DNA of 64,000 nt from Xanthostigma xanthostigma (Eukaryota; Arthropoda; Insecta; Raphidioptera; Raphidiidae): positions 14,508,001-14,572,000 of the forward strand of contig OY754468.1 of the NCBI GenBank assembly GCA_963575645.1, written 5' to 3'. Positions 1-12,088 of the stretch are shown here, one piece after another. Within the stretch, counting starts at the first letter, position 1, and the number at the start of each line of letters is the position of its first letter. The position numbers and the translations under genes are program-made. Under the pieces are notes generated by a model. The model worked only from the letters and a program-made list of their open reading frames with translations, did not search any database and had not been told where the DNA came from.

Positions 1-204
1 ACCAGATATTGACTAGAAGACTGATAACACCTGCAAAAAAAATCATTATATCAAATATTTCTCCAACAGTACTGTTTGGTAAAAAAGCAAAAAATGATTT
101 GTGTGAATCTACCTAATTTGAAAAGTATACGATAAATTATCTAACTTATTATAATATTTTATGTAACCTTTTTGTACATTAATTTTTGTTAAAAATGTTA
201 ATAA
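1..204. other. AT-rich leader, no clear gene
   Basis: No supported gene. A short open stretch (about 2-109, + strand) ends in a stop and contains the residues RLITP. The same five residues occur near 22290 in the unidentified fragment described there. The match is too short to assign, so this may be the tail of a related mobile-element gene cut by the window edge. Confidence 0.3.
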
Positions 205-1228
205 AAACAGTTAAAAACGAATATTGAAACTGATCAGAATATAATTATCAATTGTAAAATTCTCTCTATATACAAAAAATCCACAAGTATTTATTTCCTA
301 ATTACAAAGATACAAGTACCTAATTATGTAATTGAAAATACGCTAAAATACTACAATATCAAGCCAGTGTCACCTTATATACCTTATGAAAGCGGGATTC
401 ACAGAAGCAACTTACTCTCATATCATATGCTTTAGAAGATACGTTTATGCTGTATTTAATGAACACCAAGAATTACCAGAATCCATCATAATCAAATATG
501 AAGAAGAAGATCAACGAATCTTTCTAGCAATTGATCAAATCAAATGCTTCAACTGTAATAATTTAGGGCACCTATCTAAAAACTGTCCGACAACTATTCC
601 TATAGTAACCCAATCTGACACTGAAAACTCTCGGAAAAGACCCTTACCTTCCACAAGTACCGAGACCCCATCCATCGAAACGAATAATGACGATTCCATT
701 TTTATCTCCCCGAACCCAATCTCTCTGATTCCAATATTGAAACCCAGCGCTGATGTTCACCAGACTTCTGATCCTGAAACAAATAAAGACACATTAAAAA
801 GTAATCAAAAAATACAAAACACTGATAGAAAAGGAAAACCTGCAAAAAAGAAGACTAAACTAGACGAAACTAAAGCAACAAAAAAAGAAAAATTGGACGT
901 TGAAGACTTGTTAGAACCTATCAAATCTTATATGGAAAAGAAACCCCCTCTGTATAAAATAACTTAAAAAAATCTTATTAGTCTTCTAACTCAATCCCAG
1001 GGTACAGATAATATTCTCAAACTATCAGAAGAGTTTACGGACAAAATTGAAAATATCACAGATGTATTAAAAGATTTATACTCACTATCCAAGAACTCTA
1101 GACATAAATATAAAATTACAAGAATATTATCCACAATAAATAAAACTATATCTAATCAATCAGCTACTGAGGAAGAAACCCCAACCACCGACTGCAGTCA
1201 GTCAGGAGATATATCTTCAAATTGCTAA
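205..1228 (+). pseudogene. LINE ORF1 (gag-like, CCHC), broken
   Basis: ORF1 of Jockey-type LINEs encodes a nucleic-acid-binding protein that packages the element RNA. The main open part (386-967) holds CFNCNNLGHLSKNC, a C-x2-C-x4-H-x4-C knuckle at residues 55-68, preceded by a segment (TYSHIICFRR) typical of these gag proteins. After the knuckle comes a low-complexity Lys/Thr/Ser tail. A second open stretch in another frame (about 205-385) reads like the missing N-terminal part and ends where 386-967 begins to align, so I infer a frameshift near 385. A single TAA at 965-967 interrupts the C-terminal part, which otherwise reads on to about 1228, next to the ORF2 start. Confidence 0.75.
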
Positions 1229-1229
1229 A

Positions 1230-1828
1230 ATGGCCATTGTACAATGGAACTTGAATGGTTTTTACAACAGACTAAATGAGCTAAAACTACTGATTTCCGA
1301 ATATAATCCCATAATTGCCTGTTTACAAGAAGCCAACCTAAAGGACACCCAGAACCCAAATCTTAGAGGATATACTTTTCACCGCAGAAATAGACAAGGC
1401 GCCCAACATGCCAACGGTGGAGTCGCTATACTTGTCAATGAATCATACTACAGTGAACGGATTGACATTCAATCTGATCTAGAGATAGTCGCGATTAATG
1501 TGTACCTTCCGCAAAAGGTAACAGTATGCAGCATATATCTGCCCAACAGTAAAACAATTAAGTTAGAAGACCTCGTTAATTTAATAAAACAAATACCGGC
1601 TCCTTTTTTATTACTTGGAGATTTTAATGCCCACAGTTTGTTATGGGATAGCAAAGAAGATACCAGAGGTAAAATAATCGAAAAATTTCTAGAAGCTGAT
1701 AACTTGATTTTACTGAATAACGGCCAGTCGACCCATCTGAACTTCAGCTATAGAACTTTTACCTCAATTGACCTGTCTATAGTCCATCCCCAAATAGCTC
1801 CTAAAATTGAATGGTCAGTCCTTATAGA
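1230..1828 (+). pseudogene. LINE ORF2, endonuclease domain (interrupted)
   Basis: This is the AP-like endonuclease that nicks target DNA for target-primed reverse transcription. Visible motifs include QWNLNG near the start (residues 5-10), the catalytic Glu in CLQEAN, LLGDFNAHSLLW, and SIDLSI before the expected SDH motif. The last endonuclease motif is not here. The reading stops matching after WSVLID at about 1828, where an insertion begins, and GSDHF reappears at about 3675. ATG 1230 is chosen because it starts the domain and overlaps the end of ORF1 by a few bases. Confidence 0.8.
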
Positions 1829-2440
1829 CCGGACTCTCAGTGGAGTTCCGTTTGCAAAAATTGCGGACCTCAATCTGACTTCTGATATATATTGTATAGA
1901 TCCCAGACATCCTACAAACAAATGTTGCCAACCAGTTTTGTGGTCCCCCTCCCCCCTCCCCGGAAATTAAAAATGGCATACTACAAATAAAAAAAAAATC
2001 ATCTAGTCATGCCGTGTGGGGTATCAAATGAAAGGGCTTATTGAGTAGATCACGAATATATAGCACACTATAACATTTCTTACACTTTCTCTAAGAATAT
2101 TTTGAAAATTTACTAAAATGCTCCATTTTCGAGTTAACTTTAAGCCACTATAGATTGAAAACTAATGAATATATTTTTATAATTATTATTTTTATTAACT
2201 AACAATAGTCCATTGTTTACGAACCAATAGTTCGTACAGTGAAAAAGTTGCACGGGGGAGCGGGGGGAGCAATCAAAGATGGCGAGTTTTGATATTTCAA
2301 TATATTTCTTAAAATTTCGGACTCTCAGTGGAGTTCCGTTTGCAAACATTGCGGACCTCAATCTGACTTCTGAGATATATTGTATAGATCCCAGACAGCC
2401 TATAAACAGATGTTGCCATTTGCCAACAAGTTTTGTAGTC
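1829..2440. repeat. Direct duplication inside the insertion
   Basis: About 120 bp starting CGGACTCTCAGTGGAGTTCC at 1829 recurs at 2316 with only scattered differences, followed in both copies by a C-rich run (tcccccctccc-like). Between them is AT-rich sequence without a gene. The first copy abuts the LINE breakpoint, so this may be a subterminal repeat of the inserted element. Confidence 0.7.
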
Positions 2441-2663
2441 CCCTCCCCCCTCCCCTCCATCACAAATATTACTGATAAATTACAAAGATTTTTGGTTTTA
2501 ATATAGAATTTCATTAGAAAATTAGTACTTATGTGTCTATATGTGCCATAAATAAAAAACAAGGCAGTAAAGTAAACCAATAGAACATAATATTTATTTT
2601 GATGCACTTTTACGAAATTTACGAAAAAATGCTTACACGCATGCAAGTAACACTTTGATTTTG

Positions 2664-3495
2664 TTACAAGTTTTTAAAATTATTATTTACACATTTACAC
2701 AAGGATATACATTTCAGTGCTGCTTTTTTGCAGGTACACGACATTGTGCGACAGTTGGATTGACATTTACACGGTTTTATTAAAGAGTCTGGTAGAGATT
2801 TTTTTGTCATTTGCTTTGGGTAAAGGTTTCCTTCGCGTAACTCGTAACCAAATTGAAAGATCAATATGCTTAAATATTGGTTCAAAAGAGCTTTTCCATA
2901 TATAAATTTGAGTGGATGCTCTCAAGCAGTGTAAATGCAATGCATCAGAGGTACATATAATTCTTGTCAAATTTAAGGCAAAGCCTATGTTTTGGCACAA
3001 CAATTTGTGTCTAAGATAATCTGCTGTTGTTTGTTGCTTAGAAATTAAGTAACTGGAAACTTTTTCGAGATCTGTAAATTGCTCACTAGTTAAAAGCCCA
3101 TTACCCATAGCAGAAACTGCATCCTGAACAAAATCCAGATTCGCGGCGTTCAACATTTGTGTTTTTGTACCTATGCGACTTGTGGTGTCGCAGCCAGTTA
3201 AAGAGTGTAACCCTGGTAAAATATCACATATATTTTCGCCAAGACTTCGTGCAGCTAAATGGCACCCAAGAAAACGGTTTTTCTTTCGTGATCCCTCAAA
3301 CCACAAAGCGCGGCAACCTAAATTTTTAAGTTTATTCCAGAAATAAAGGCCTAATACAAAGATATCGGTGTCAGGGCTTAGAATAATTATCTCTGCACTG
3401 TCGTTGTGTTTGACAGAATGAAAAATATGGCAAAACATTCTTGAATCTAATTTTGACAATATTAAAAAAAAAGAGAGAGAGCGGTAATGTAACAA
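2664..3495 (-). pseudogene. PIN/FEN-like protein with Cys-rich tail, frameshifted
   Basis: Two minus-strand frames make one gene. The longer (2767-3495) contains IIILSPDTDIFVL and HSLTGCDTT, a pair of motifs I associate with a widespread metazoan family related to PIN/FEN-type nucleases and often found in repeats. The second frame (2664-2885) carries CKCQSNCRTMSCTCKKAALKC, the Cys-rich tail that usually follows. The two overlap in different frames near 2770-2885, so one frameshift is needed to join them. The usual N-terminal part is missing. Family membership is recognised from motifs; molecular function is unknown to me. The gene probably belongs to the mobile element inserted in the LINE. 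Confidence 0.6.
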
Positions 3496-3663
3496 AGCTT
3501 GCTACAATGGTTTTGACGAGCTGGCAACGTCGCATGACACAGGATCGCGCGCGCGCGCAGCAACATTGCTTTTTACGATGTCGGTAGCATCAGGTAGATG
3601 AATCACAAAACATTTCGCGGTCCGCTATTTTTGCAAACGAACATCCCCTTGTAGCCTGCTCTA

Positions 3664-5970
3664 TTAGTAACTTACACGGAAGCGATCATTTCCACATCCT
3701 TTTAAAAATATTGAAAAACGACACCACGCCAAAGCAACTTTCAAAATGGAGCATTAATAAAGCCAATTGGACTGATTACCAAGAGAAGATACTCAACAAC
3801 GATTTCAATTTTGATGTAAATAACGATATTGATTTCATTGTCAACTCATTAACAGAGAAAATTACTGCCGCAGCCAAATTATGTGTGCCAATCACTAAAA
3901 AAGGACAAACCATCAGGTCAGTTCCGTGGTGAAATAGTGACTTTGAAACCGCTGTGAAAAATAAAAATGCGGCTCTGAACAAATATAAGAAAACAAAAAG
4001 CACAGCCAATTTTGTTGAGTTCAAAAAACTAAAAGCTATAGCTAAACTAATTATTAATGATAGTAAAAAAAAGTCTTGGTCTAACTATGTATCTAGCATC
4101 AATTCCGAAATTTCATCTAAAGAAGTGTGGAATAAAGTCAAGAAAATAAAGGGCATTGAGAACAGTTTCAATATTCCTGCTTTAAAAGTAAATGGGAAAA
4201 TTATAACAAAGCAAAATGAGATTGTAAGCATCTTCGGCGATTACTTTAAAAACAATTCAAGTTCCACTAATTATAGTGAAGAATTCCAGTTTTACAAGGA
4301 GAACAAAGAACAACAGATGATTGACTTCTCTACCAATGTTTATGAAAGCTAGAACGACGACTTTAGTATAGATGAACTCAATGAAGCACTGGGCAGCTGC
4401 AAAAGCTCTACACCAGGTCCTGATAATATACCACATGATTTTATTAAGCACTTACAATCTACAGGAAAACAAACAATACTAAAATTGTTCAATTACATTT
4501 GGTCTAAAAACGTTTTTCCTACGGAATGGGGTAAGTCTATAATATTACCATTATTAAAAACTAATTAAGAAAGAACAATCCTTAATAATTACAGACCTAT
4601 ATCGCTTACCAATAGCCTTTGCAAGATATTAGAGAAAATGGTGAATAACAGGCTAATGTGGTTATTAGAAAATCGAAACCTTATAGACCCCAATCAATGT
4701 GGATTCAGAAAAAATTACTCTACAATGGACTCAGTAGTCCTTTTAGAGACTAATATTTTAAACGCTTTCGCAGCGAAAGAACATTTAGTTGCTGTATTTT
4801 TGGATCTCGACAAAGCTTATGACCGAACTTGGAGACGTAACATCTTAAATAAACTAACAGAATGGAACATCAAGGGAAAATTAACTATATTTATAGATAA
4901 CCTGATCAATAGAAGAACTTTCAAGATTAGATTGAACAACAATCTCTCTGAAGAATTCACACAGGAAAATGGAATTCCACAAGGATCCCCTTTAAGCGTC
5001 ACTTTATTCCTAATAGCCATTAACGACATTATGAAAACTATTCAGTGTCCAGCGAAAATAAGCTTATATGCAGATGACATTATCTTATTTAACAGTAGTG
5101 AAAACCTTAAAGCTGTCGAACTAAATCTACAACACGCATTGTATTCAATAGAAAATTGGTCCAAAAAAACCGGATTCACACCTTCTCAACAAAGAAAACT
5201 AAATGTATGCTCTTCAAAAACTTCAGAAGGAAACTGACCAACCCTAGACTGAAACTTAATAATGAATCCCTAACCTTCGTAAATGAGGTAGTATACCTTG
5301 GAGTCACCTTTGACTCTCGGCTCACCTGGATCTCACATATTAAACAGCTAAAAGTTAAATGTCAAAGAGACTTAAATTTACTAAAAATAATATCACACCA
5401 CCAATGGGGCAGTGACAGAAAGACGCTAATGGTTATCTTTCATGCGTTGATAAAATCCAAAGTCGAATATGGCAGTATCGTCTATACAACAGCGAATAAA
5501 CATTCCCTTACGATGATTAATTCAGTCTATAACGCAGGCTTACGACTGGTAACAGGAGCATTGAGATCCACTCCTCTAAACAGTCTATATTGTGAATCAA
5601 GTGAAATGCCTCCAGATTTAAAACGCGACCATATTTGTTTAAATTATTATGCGAAGATAATACGTTCTATTTAAACATCCAGATCATATTCGCAAATATG
5701 AAACAAACCACAAACTCAAACGGCCGTTACCAGTCAGAATAATAGATTTGATTAAAAATTATGAAATAGAACAATTGGATATTAAGAAAAATTGTCAACA
5801 TTATTTTCCACCATGGACACGTCTACGTTGTAATATTAATACAGAACTCAATGGACTAAAATCGATACACATCCTGGAATATTTAAGCAAAACCTCCGAG
5901 AAATTCTCGTAAATTATCCCAACTCTATCCATGCTTATACTGACGGCTCCAAAGATAAAAATATTGTCTG
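3664..5970 (+). pseudogene. LINE ORF2, reverse transcriptase to RNase H, broken
   Basis: This continues ORF2 after the insertion. Pieces occur in different frames: 3711-3932, 3954-4352, 4353-4637 (with stops), 4638-5237 and 5156-5674. Together they show the RT landmarks in order: NNYRPISL near 4590, GFRKNYSTMD near 4705, FLDLDKAYD near 4800, GIPQGSPLS near 4975, and the catalytic YADDIILF near 5070. The thumb region follows (VVYLGVTFDSRLTW), and then the start of an RNase H domain, AYTDGSKD, at about 5935-5960. Stops (for example near 4350 and 4566) and frameshifts near 5200 and 5670 make it non-functional. The 3' end is lost at the junction with the next repeat. Confidence 0.85.
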
Positions 5971-5973
5971 AAG

Positions 5974-8085
5974 ACACAAGTAATTCAAGAATTACAAGGC
6001 GCGAATTTTACATAATATACCCCAACGTTATGTTCGAAAATTGGTATATATTTTTAACGACACTTTGAGCTTAATAATATAATTTAATTAACTTAATCTA
6101 AGAAAAAAATAACAATTGAAAATATTGAAACACAGAAAGGAAAAAAACATCTTAATAATAATTTATTAATAATTAATTTAGGTTCATAAATATAAAAGCG
6201 TTAGCTGTAAACTCTATGATCGTTTATTGGTCACAATCAATAATATAATTATGACCCTAAATTACTAAAAATTATATTTCCTTTTTGGTACATTTCAATG
6301 AAAACTTTATTTTTATTAGTATTTTATTTTTCTTGTTTTTATAGTCTTTCAAAATTTTAACTATTATGACATTAATTTGTAAAAATTATTTGATTATTTT
6401 ATTCAAGATGGTTGAGAAGGAAAAGGTATTCCGTCATCTTAGGGCATCCGCCACATTGGATATATACATTGTCACCAGACTTATGCATGTGTGTGAAATT
6501 TCAAAGCTTTAGTTAATTTAATCTAGTCGAACAAATTGCAGCAATTGGACTACGGTGCCTTTCCAACTAATAAATTATAATATTGACATTTTTTATACAT
6601 AATAACAAAGAAAATAAAATTTCCGTTAACGCGTGCAGTAACGCTGGTAACGGTTACCACTAAACATTATAAAAGCTATTCGTTTTCATAGTTTTTTATA
6701 TGTTATCACGTTATGATTTTAAAATTAAACAGAGAATGCTTGTCAAATACCTAACTAACATCTACAGAACAAACTAACATAAGATTTTATTTATTTTCAA
6801 AATATTTCTGAAACTACAAATTTAGAAAAACACATTTTTTTCATGACTATCTTGTAAAAATATACAGGCTAATAAACCGGTATGACATGTATATCATAAT
6901 TATAAAAAAAAACAACATTAAATGGTAGGTACCGTCTTTCTCCGAATATATCTCTGTTGCGCATGCGCCGATTTTCCCGAAAAGTAAATTACAAAACTTT
7001 CTTGTAAAACATATAGAATAGTAAACCGTTATGAAAAGTATACTATTATTATATAAAAAACATCATAGCATATAATATCTTTTGCGCATGCGCCGATTAT
7101 CCCTAAGAAAATTTACAAAAATTTCTAGTAAAAATATATAGAATAATAAGCCGTTATAAAAATTATATTATTATTATATAAAACAACATTATAAAAGATA
7201 TACTCTTTTGCGCATGCGCCGATGTTCCCCAAAAAACAATAAACCACTTTATATTTGCATATCAAACATCCTCCCAAAATTTGGTTTCAATCCGATCATC
7301 CGTGGTGTCGGAATGGTAAGAAATGTCAAAAATGACGTTTGCAACATTAGATTTTTTTTATTTTCAAAATATTTCTGAAACTACAAATTTAGAAAAACAC
7401 ATTTTTTTCATGACTATCTTGTAAAAATATACAGGCTAATAAACCGGTATGACATGTATATCATAATTATAAAAAAAAAAAAACAACATTAAATGGTAGG
7501 TACCGTTTTCTCCGAATATATCTCTGTTGCGCATGCGCCGATTTTCCCGAAAAGTAAATTACAAAACTTTCTTGTAAAACATATAGAATAGTAAACCGTT
7601 ATGAAAAGTATACTATTATTATATAAAAAACATCATAGCATATAATATCTTTTGCGCATGCGCCGATTATCCCCAAGAAAATTTACAAAAATTTCTAGTA
7701 AAAATATATAGAATAATAAGCCGTTATAAAAACTATATTATTATTATATAAAACAACATTATAAAAGATATACTTTTTTGCGCATGCGCCGATGTTCCCC
7801 AAGAAACAATAAACCACTTTATATTTGCATATCAAACATCCTCCCAAAATTTGGTTTCAATCCGATCATCCGTGGTGTCGGAATGGTAAGAAATGTCAAA
7901 AATGACGTTTGCAACATTCGATTTTTTTTATTTTCAAAATATTTCTGAAACTACAAATTTAGAAAAACACATTTTTTTCATGATTATTTTGTAAAAATAT
8001 ACAGGCTAATAAACCGGTATGACATGTATATCATAATTATAAAAAAAACAACATTAAATGGTAGGTACCGTTTTCTATTTGTTTA
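5974..8085. repeat. Tandem repeat with GCGCATGCGC cores (copy 1)
   Basis: The block begins with a perfect small hairpin (GTAATTC-AA-GAATTAC), shared with a second copy at 56098. A unit of about 568 bp starting near 6786 repeats from 7351 and again, partially, from 7920. Each unit contains three sub-units with TGCGCATGCGCCGA (palindromic GCGCATGCGC) about 120 bp apart, and ends with ATTTGCATATCAAACATCCT and TGACGTTTGCAACATT. No gene is visible. A third, inverted fragment lies at 60740-61130. This looks like a non-autonomous element with satellite-like interior. Confidence 0.8.
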
Positions 8086-8279
8086 CATAATCAGACGGAA
8101 GTATAACACGTTCGTCGTATTTAAAATAAAAAAAATAAAATGATTTTAACTTCTATTCTAGACATTATACCAAATTATTTCCCATCCATGATCAAACATT
8201 TACCCATTTATTAATTTTGTTTTTTTTCTCTTAAACATCTTTTTCGCTGCCACCATATTTGAATTTACATAAAAATTCA

Positions 8280-8632
8280 AATAAAACAAATTCCAGATTT
8301 GGAATAAATTAATCCCATCATTTTTAAATAATTCAATTTCATCGCTTTTAAATAATTTAATCCCATTATTTTTAAAATTTAATCCCTGCAGATTTTCACC
8401 ATTGTAATATCATTTTTAAATGATTAAATCATATCATTTTTAAATAAGTTAATCCCACTAGATTTTCAAATAATGTAATCCCATTTCAAACAGTTTAATC
8501 CCATCTGATTTTAATTAAGTTAATCCCACCAGATTTTCAAATTTTAATCCCACCAGATTTTGAATAACTTAATTCCACTAGATTTTGAATAACTTAATTC
8601 CACTAGATTTTGAATAACTTAATCCCACCAGC
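8280..8632. repeat. Degenerate AATCCCA short tandem repeat
   Basis: Runs of a 20-28 bp motif built on TTTTAAATAATTTAATCCCA change gradually into AGATTTTGAATAACTTAATCCCACT, about a dozen or more copies in all. No coding potential is visible. The stretch 8086-8279 before it is AT-rich with nothing recognised. Confidence 0.7.
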
Positions 8633-8639
8633 TGCCATC

Positions 8640-9032
8640 ATTGTAATGTAGCGGGTCTTTTAATTGACCGTGGGCCGAGTTTTATAGGAGACGGGATGTT
8701 TGATGTTTGATCATATCGAGGGTTTGTACTCTGAAATATAACAACATAATAAAAAATCAATGAAATTCGCTTACCAGATATAGTTTATTCACAACTTGTA
8801 TTTTATACGGTTATAAGATAACAGATCTTTCTATAATTTAAAGTCACAGTTTAATTTACAATAGTCATTACTTCACACACTCACTAACTAACTTGAATGA
8901 ACTTAATAACTAAACCTCACGGTCTCCACTGAACTTGAGAATTACTCACGAGAATAACTAACTGAACAGTTGTTCAGTTAGTTAGTTCATTGAGTTCAGT
9001 TGAACTCAATGAATTTACCAATGTATGACTGA
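8640..9032 (-). other. 3' end of errantivirus-like element, possible LTR
   Basis: The region directly follows the env stop in minus orientation. Read on the minus strand it has a small palindrome (ATTGAGTTCAACTGAACTCAAT), an AATAAA at about 8775-8790, and a run to GACCCGCTACATT. This is the place expected for the 3' LTR. I could not match it convincingly to the presumed 5' LTR sequence at 19950-20048/21545-21900, so boundaries are not set. Confidence 0.35.
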
Positions 9033-10470
9033 TTAAATGGGTGCAAAAGAGAATTTTAATATTTGATTGAGAAAATCAAATGGTTGAAATTTTATCTCTT
9101 GTGCATCCAGTGCCAGTTTATGTATATCTCTTAAATTAATCTTATCTAGTTTTACAATATTATATTTATTTTTTGTATCATTGTATACATGAATGTCAGG
9201 CAATACAAGGGGGACCTTCTGCTTATTGATTTGATTATTTGTATATAATTGATTTTTTATTTTTATGTAGCATCCCACTGGTAGGGTTAGCAGAGTTTTT
9301 CCGTTTATTAAAAGATTGTCTGCACAATTAGAATAAACTTTTTGGGTGGTTTTTGACAGGACAACGTAGTGTTGTTCGTCTAATGGTTCAATTAAAACTT
9401 TTGAGATAATCTCAACAGGCAGAAGTTTACAGTTTTGGGAATTTTCTTTTAAGATAATATTTGGTATACATTGGTTAGTTACACTCGTGAGATGAACTAT
9501 ATTTTTGCAAAAATTTATGGTTCCAAAATTTTTACAAGGTTCGACATGTAACCAGAAATTTTCTTTATTTAAACTTATATATGGCTTTTCAGTATATAAT
9601 ATCATGTTATTTTGAGTGGGTATAGGTAAAAGTTTAAACTGAGTAAACGTTTCTGGATGAACAAGTGGAATTTTCAGAATAAAATACAGGGTGGATTCTT
9701 TTAGATACGAGGATATTTGAATCGTACTATAATATGCATCTAGGTGTGTAATAGGAAAAGGTAAATGTTCAGTTCCATATTCGTTTGAAATATTCTCTAA
9801 AAGATTTACTAAATCATTTGGTTTTACCAATGATATATGTAAAATATTTTGTCTGGCAAAGACTATCGATTCTTCTATTTCAAGTAAAATATTCGTTATT
9901 AGTTGTAAGTTCAACGACATTGTGTCAAAAATAATCATTTGATCTATTTTATTTTCTAACTCGTTGTAATTAGCACGTAAATTTAAAAGTTCGTTATTAA
10001 TTTTTATTTGATTTGACGTAAGAGTCGACATACTTGATTCATAATTTTGTATAAGGGCTTTATTTAAGCTAAGAGATTTTTGAGCATCATTTGCTAAAAT
10101 ATTTTGATTCGATTTTAATTGTGTTATTTCTTTATCATAACGCTGTGCATCTTGTTCGTCTAGATTACCCGTTATAAATTTTATTCCGGATCCTAAAAGG
10201 TTTATGAGACCTCTTTTAGATCTTGTGTGTCTTAAAAGAATAGAATACAATCTGTTCAAATTATTTTCAACTTTTAAATTTATAATATCTAATAATTGTT
10301 GTATTTGCCAATGAAATTGTGTGGCATTTTCATTTTTGTCAAATTGTGTGAAACTTATTGTTTTATTAATTTGTAGCAATTGGTTTTCAATAATAGACAG
10401 GTTGTAGTAGTGAGCTGTTTGGTAAAAGGATTTGAATAATTTAGTGGGTCCTAATGAAAAAGGTAAAATG
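9033..10470 (-). pseudogene. env: Envelope-like protein of an errantivirus
   Basis: Insect errantiviruses carry an envelope fusion glycoprotein related to the baculovirus F protein. The long open frame (448 codons from the Met at 10379) contains a furin-type RSKR at residues 53-56, directly followed by a Gly-rich hydrophobic fusion-peptide-like segment (GLINLLGSG). A long heptad-like, coiled-coil-prone region follows (about 65-150), then a Cys-containing ectodomain. The frame continues open upstream of the Met to about 10470, typical of env being expressed from a spliced message. It ends (FSFAPI) without a transmembrane segment or cytoplasmic tail, so the C-terminus looks truncated. It follows integrase, as in errantiviruses. 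An old copy unlikely to give a membrane-anchored product. Confidence 0.7.
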
Positions 10471-10482
10471 CCGGGGTTTTCG

Positions 10483-12088
10483 TTAAGTGGTTTTACTTCT
10501 ATCTTCGTCTGTATTGTTAGTCCGATTATCCTGAAATTTTAACGGTCGTTTAGCTTCTTTTTTGTGGTAGGTTTCGACATTAGAAGTGGTTGGATTTAAT
10601 AAAGTTAGTTTATTTGCTGTCTGTTTTAGGATGGTTCTCGAGTTGGAAACTTTGGGCTGAGATTTGGTACGGGGAGACAATTGTATTCGAGCCGTTTCGG
10701 TTGTATATTGAATCGGTTCATGACGCGATTCGTTTGCTTTATTTATATATTTTTCTTTATGTGCAGCTATCTTAGCTTGTACAGCTTGGTAGAGCACTTT
10801 AAATTTTTCTTGCGACTCTTGTATAAAGTTGTTATAAAATTTTTTATTAATGTCAATTTGTGACAGGACGGATTCAGGATGTTGTGGATTCATAAGTTCG
10901 TACGGAGTATATCCGGTGGAAGAATGGATAGAGGAATTGTAAGCAATGATAGCGTATTCAATATGATTTTTTTCACAGGAAAGATTTCTTGATTTTAATT
11001 TGGCTTGTAATAATTTTAGATGTTCAGCTAAAGTACTGTGAAATCTTTCAATGGTTCCGTTCGATTCATGATGACGGGCTGTAGTTTTATGTGGCGTTAT
11101 TTGAAACATTTTTAATATTTCGGCAAAGAGAGTGTTGTTAAATTCGGCGGCACTGTCATATTTTATAACGGTCGGTACTCCGTGATGGCATATATATTTT
11201 AACAACAATTCGTTAATAATAATAGTGGTGTTTGATGAAATTGGGTAGGCTTGTCCGTATTTGGTAAATTCATCAATTATCGTAAAATATTTTTGATTAT
11301 TATATTGGAAAATATCGATAGCTATTATTTCAAGTGGAGAACTTGGAGTTGGAGTTATTTCGAGGAACGGTTTTTGTGGGTTACGGTCATATTTTAAGCG
11401 TTGACACGTATCACAGTTGTTAATAAATTTTGTCACGTGATCTTTTAGATTTGGCCAATAATAACTACGAGATAAGTGTGTGCAAGTTTCGGATATTCCA
11501 CGGTGATTGGTTTTGCCCAAATGATATTGTGAAATTATTTCTTCTTGTTCAGAAATAGTTTCAACATCAGTTATAAATGTTTTACATAGCCGTAAATTAT
11601 AAGCATTATTTTTAAATGTTTCTTGCAGTGTGTTGACGATTAATTCAATGTAATTTTTGTCTTCTATATAAAGAGCGATTGTTTGAGAAGGCTTTAAAAA
11701 TTCTAAAAATAATGAAGTTAAATCTTCTTTAAAATTTTGCTGTGTTATTTCGAATTTAAATCTCGTTCTTTTCTTATTAAATAAGTATGTTATCGAATGA
11801 TTTTTTATTAGAACATTTTTTGTATAAATTATTACTTGGGTAGCAAAACAATTTAAAGGTTGGTCCGAAAATGGTATTTTTAAAATCGGGTTTTCTAAGG
11901 CGGAATGTTGAGTATTTCCGTCTTCAATAGCGATTTCCATGTTAGGTGTTGGATCAGGAAAATCGTGGGAAGTACTGGGAATAGGATCACTATTTGTCTC
12001 TGGTAAATTTTCGATTGGTATTATTTCATGTATTAAGTTAGGATTTTCTCGTAAAGCGTCTGCTAATTCTTCATCTGTCAAAACCGGG
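10483..12088 (-). pseudogene. pol: Errantivirus-like integrase (3' part of pol)
   Basis: Integrase inserts retroviral cDNA into the genome. Visible features are an HHCC zinc module (HLGKTNHRG, then CDTCQRL about 40 residues on) and the three catalytic acidic residues in AIDIFQ, KYDSAAEF and NGTIERFHS. An N-terminal stretch LIRPVLTDEELADAL just after the foldback insertion should be the linker between RNase H and integrase. The reading frame is open over the whole integrase and ends at 10483, just before env. The frame seems longer (to 12267) only because it runs by chance through foldback element A. The part of pol between RNase H (14565) and this point appears deleted at the insertion. Confidence 0.85.

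Larger units (their letters stand above)
1829..3663. mobile_element. Insertion splitting the LINE endonuclease
   Basis: LINE coding similarity stops at about 1828 and resumes at about 3664 with SNLHGSDHF. The 1.8 kb between is unrelated. It holds a partly duplicated leader (copies from 1829 and 2316) and, on the minus strand, a degenerate PIN-like plus cysteine-rich gene. I cannot define a clean target-site duplication or terminal inverted repeats, so the transposon class is open. Confidence 0.65.
205..5970 (+). mobile_element. Decayed non-LTR retrotransposon (Jockey-type LINE)
   Basis: Two gene regions occur in the order expected of a Jockey-type LINE: a gag-like ORF1 with a CCHC zinc knuckle, then an ORF2 with AP-like endonuclease, reverse transcriptase and the start of an RNase H domain. 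The element is dead. ORF1 has a frameshift and a stop, ORF2 has several of each, and an unrelated insertion of about 1.8 kb splits the endonuclease. The RNase H reading stops a few residues after YTDGS near 5960, where a different repeat begins, so the 3' end is missing. Jockey-like placement rests on domain order and motif similarity, not on a phylogeny. Confidence 0.85.
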
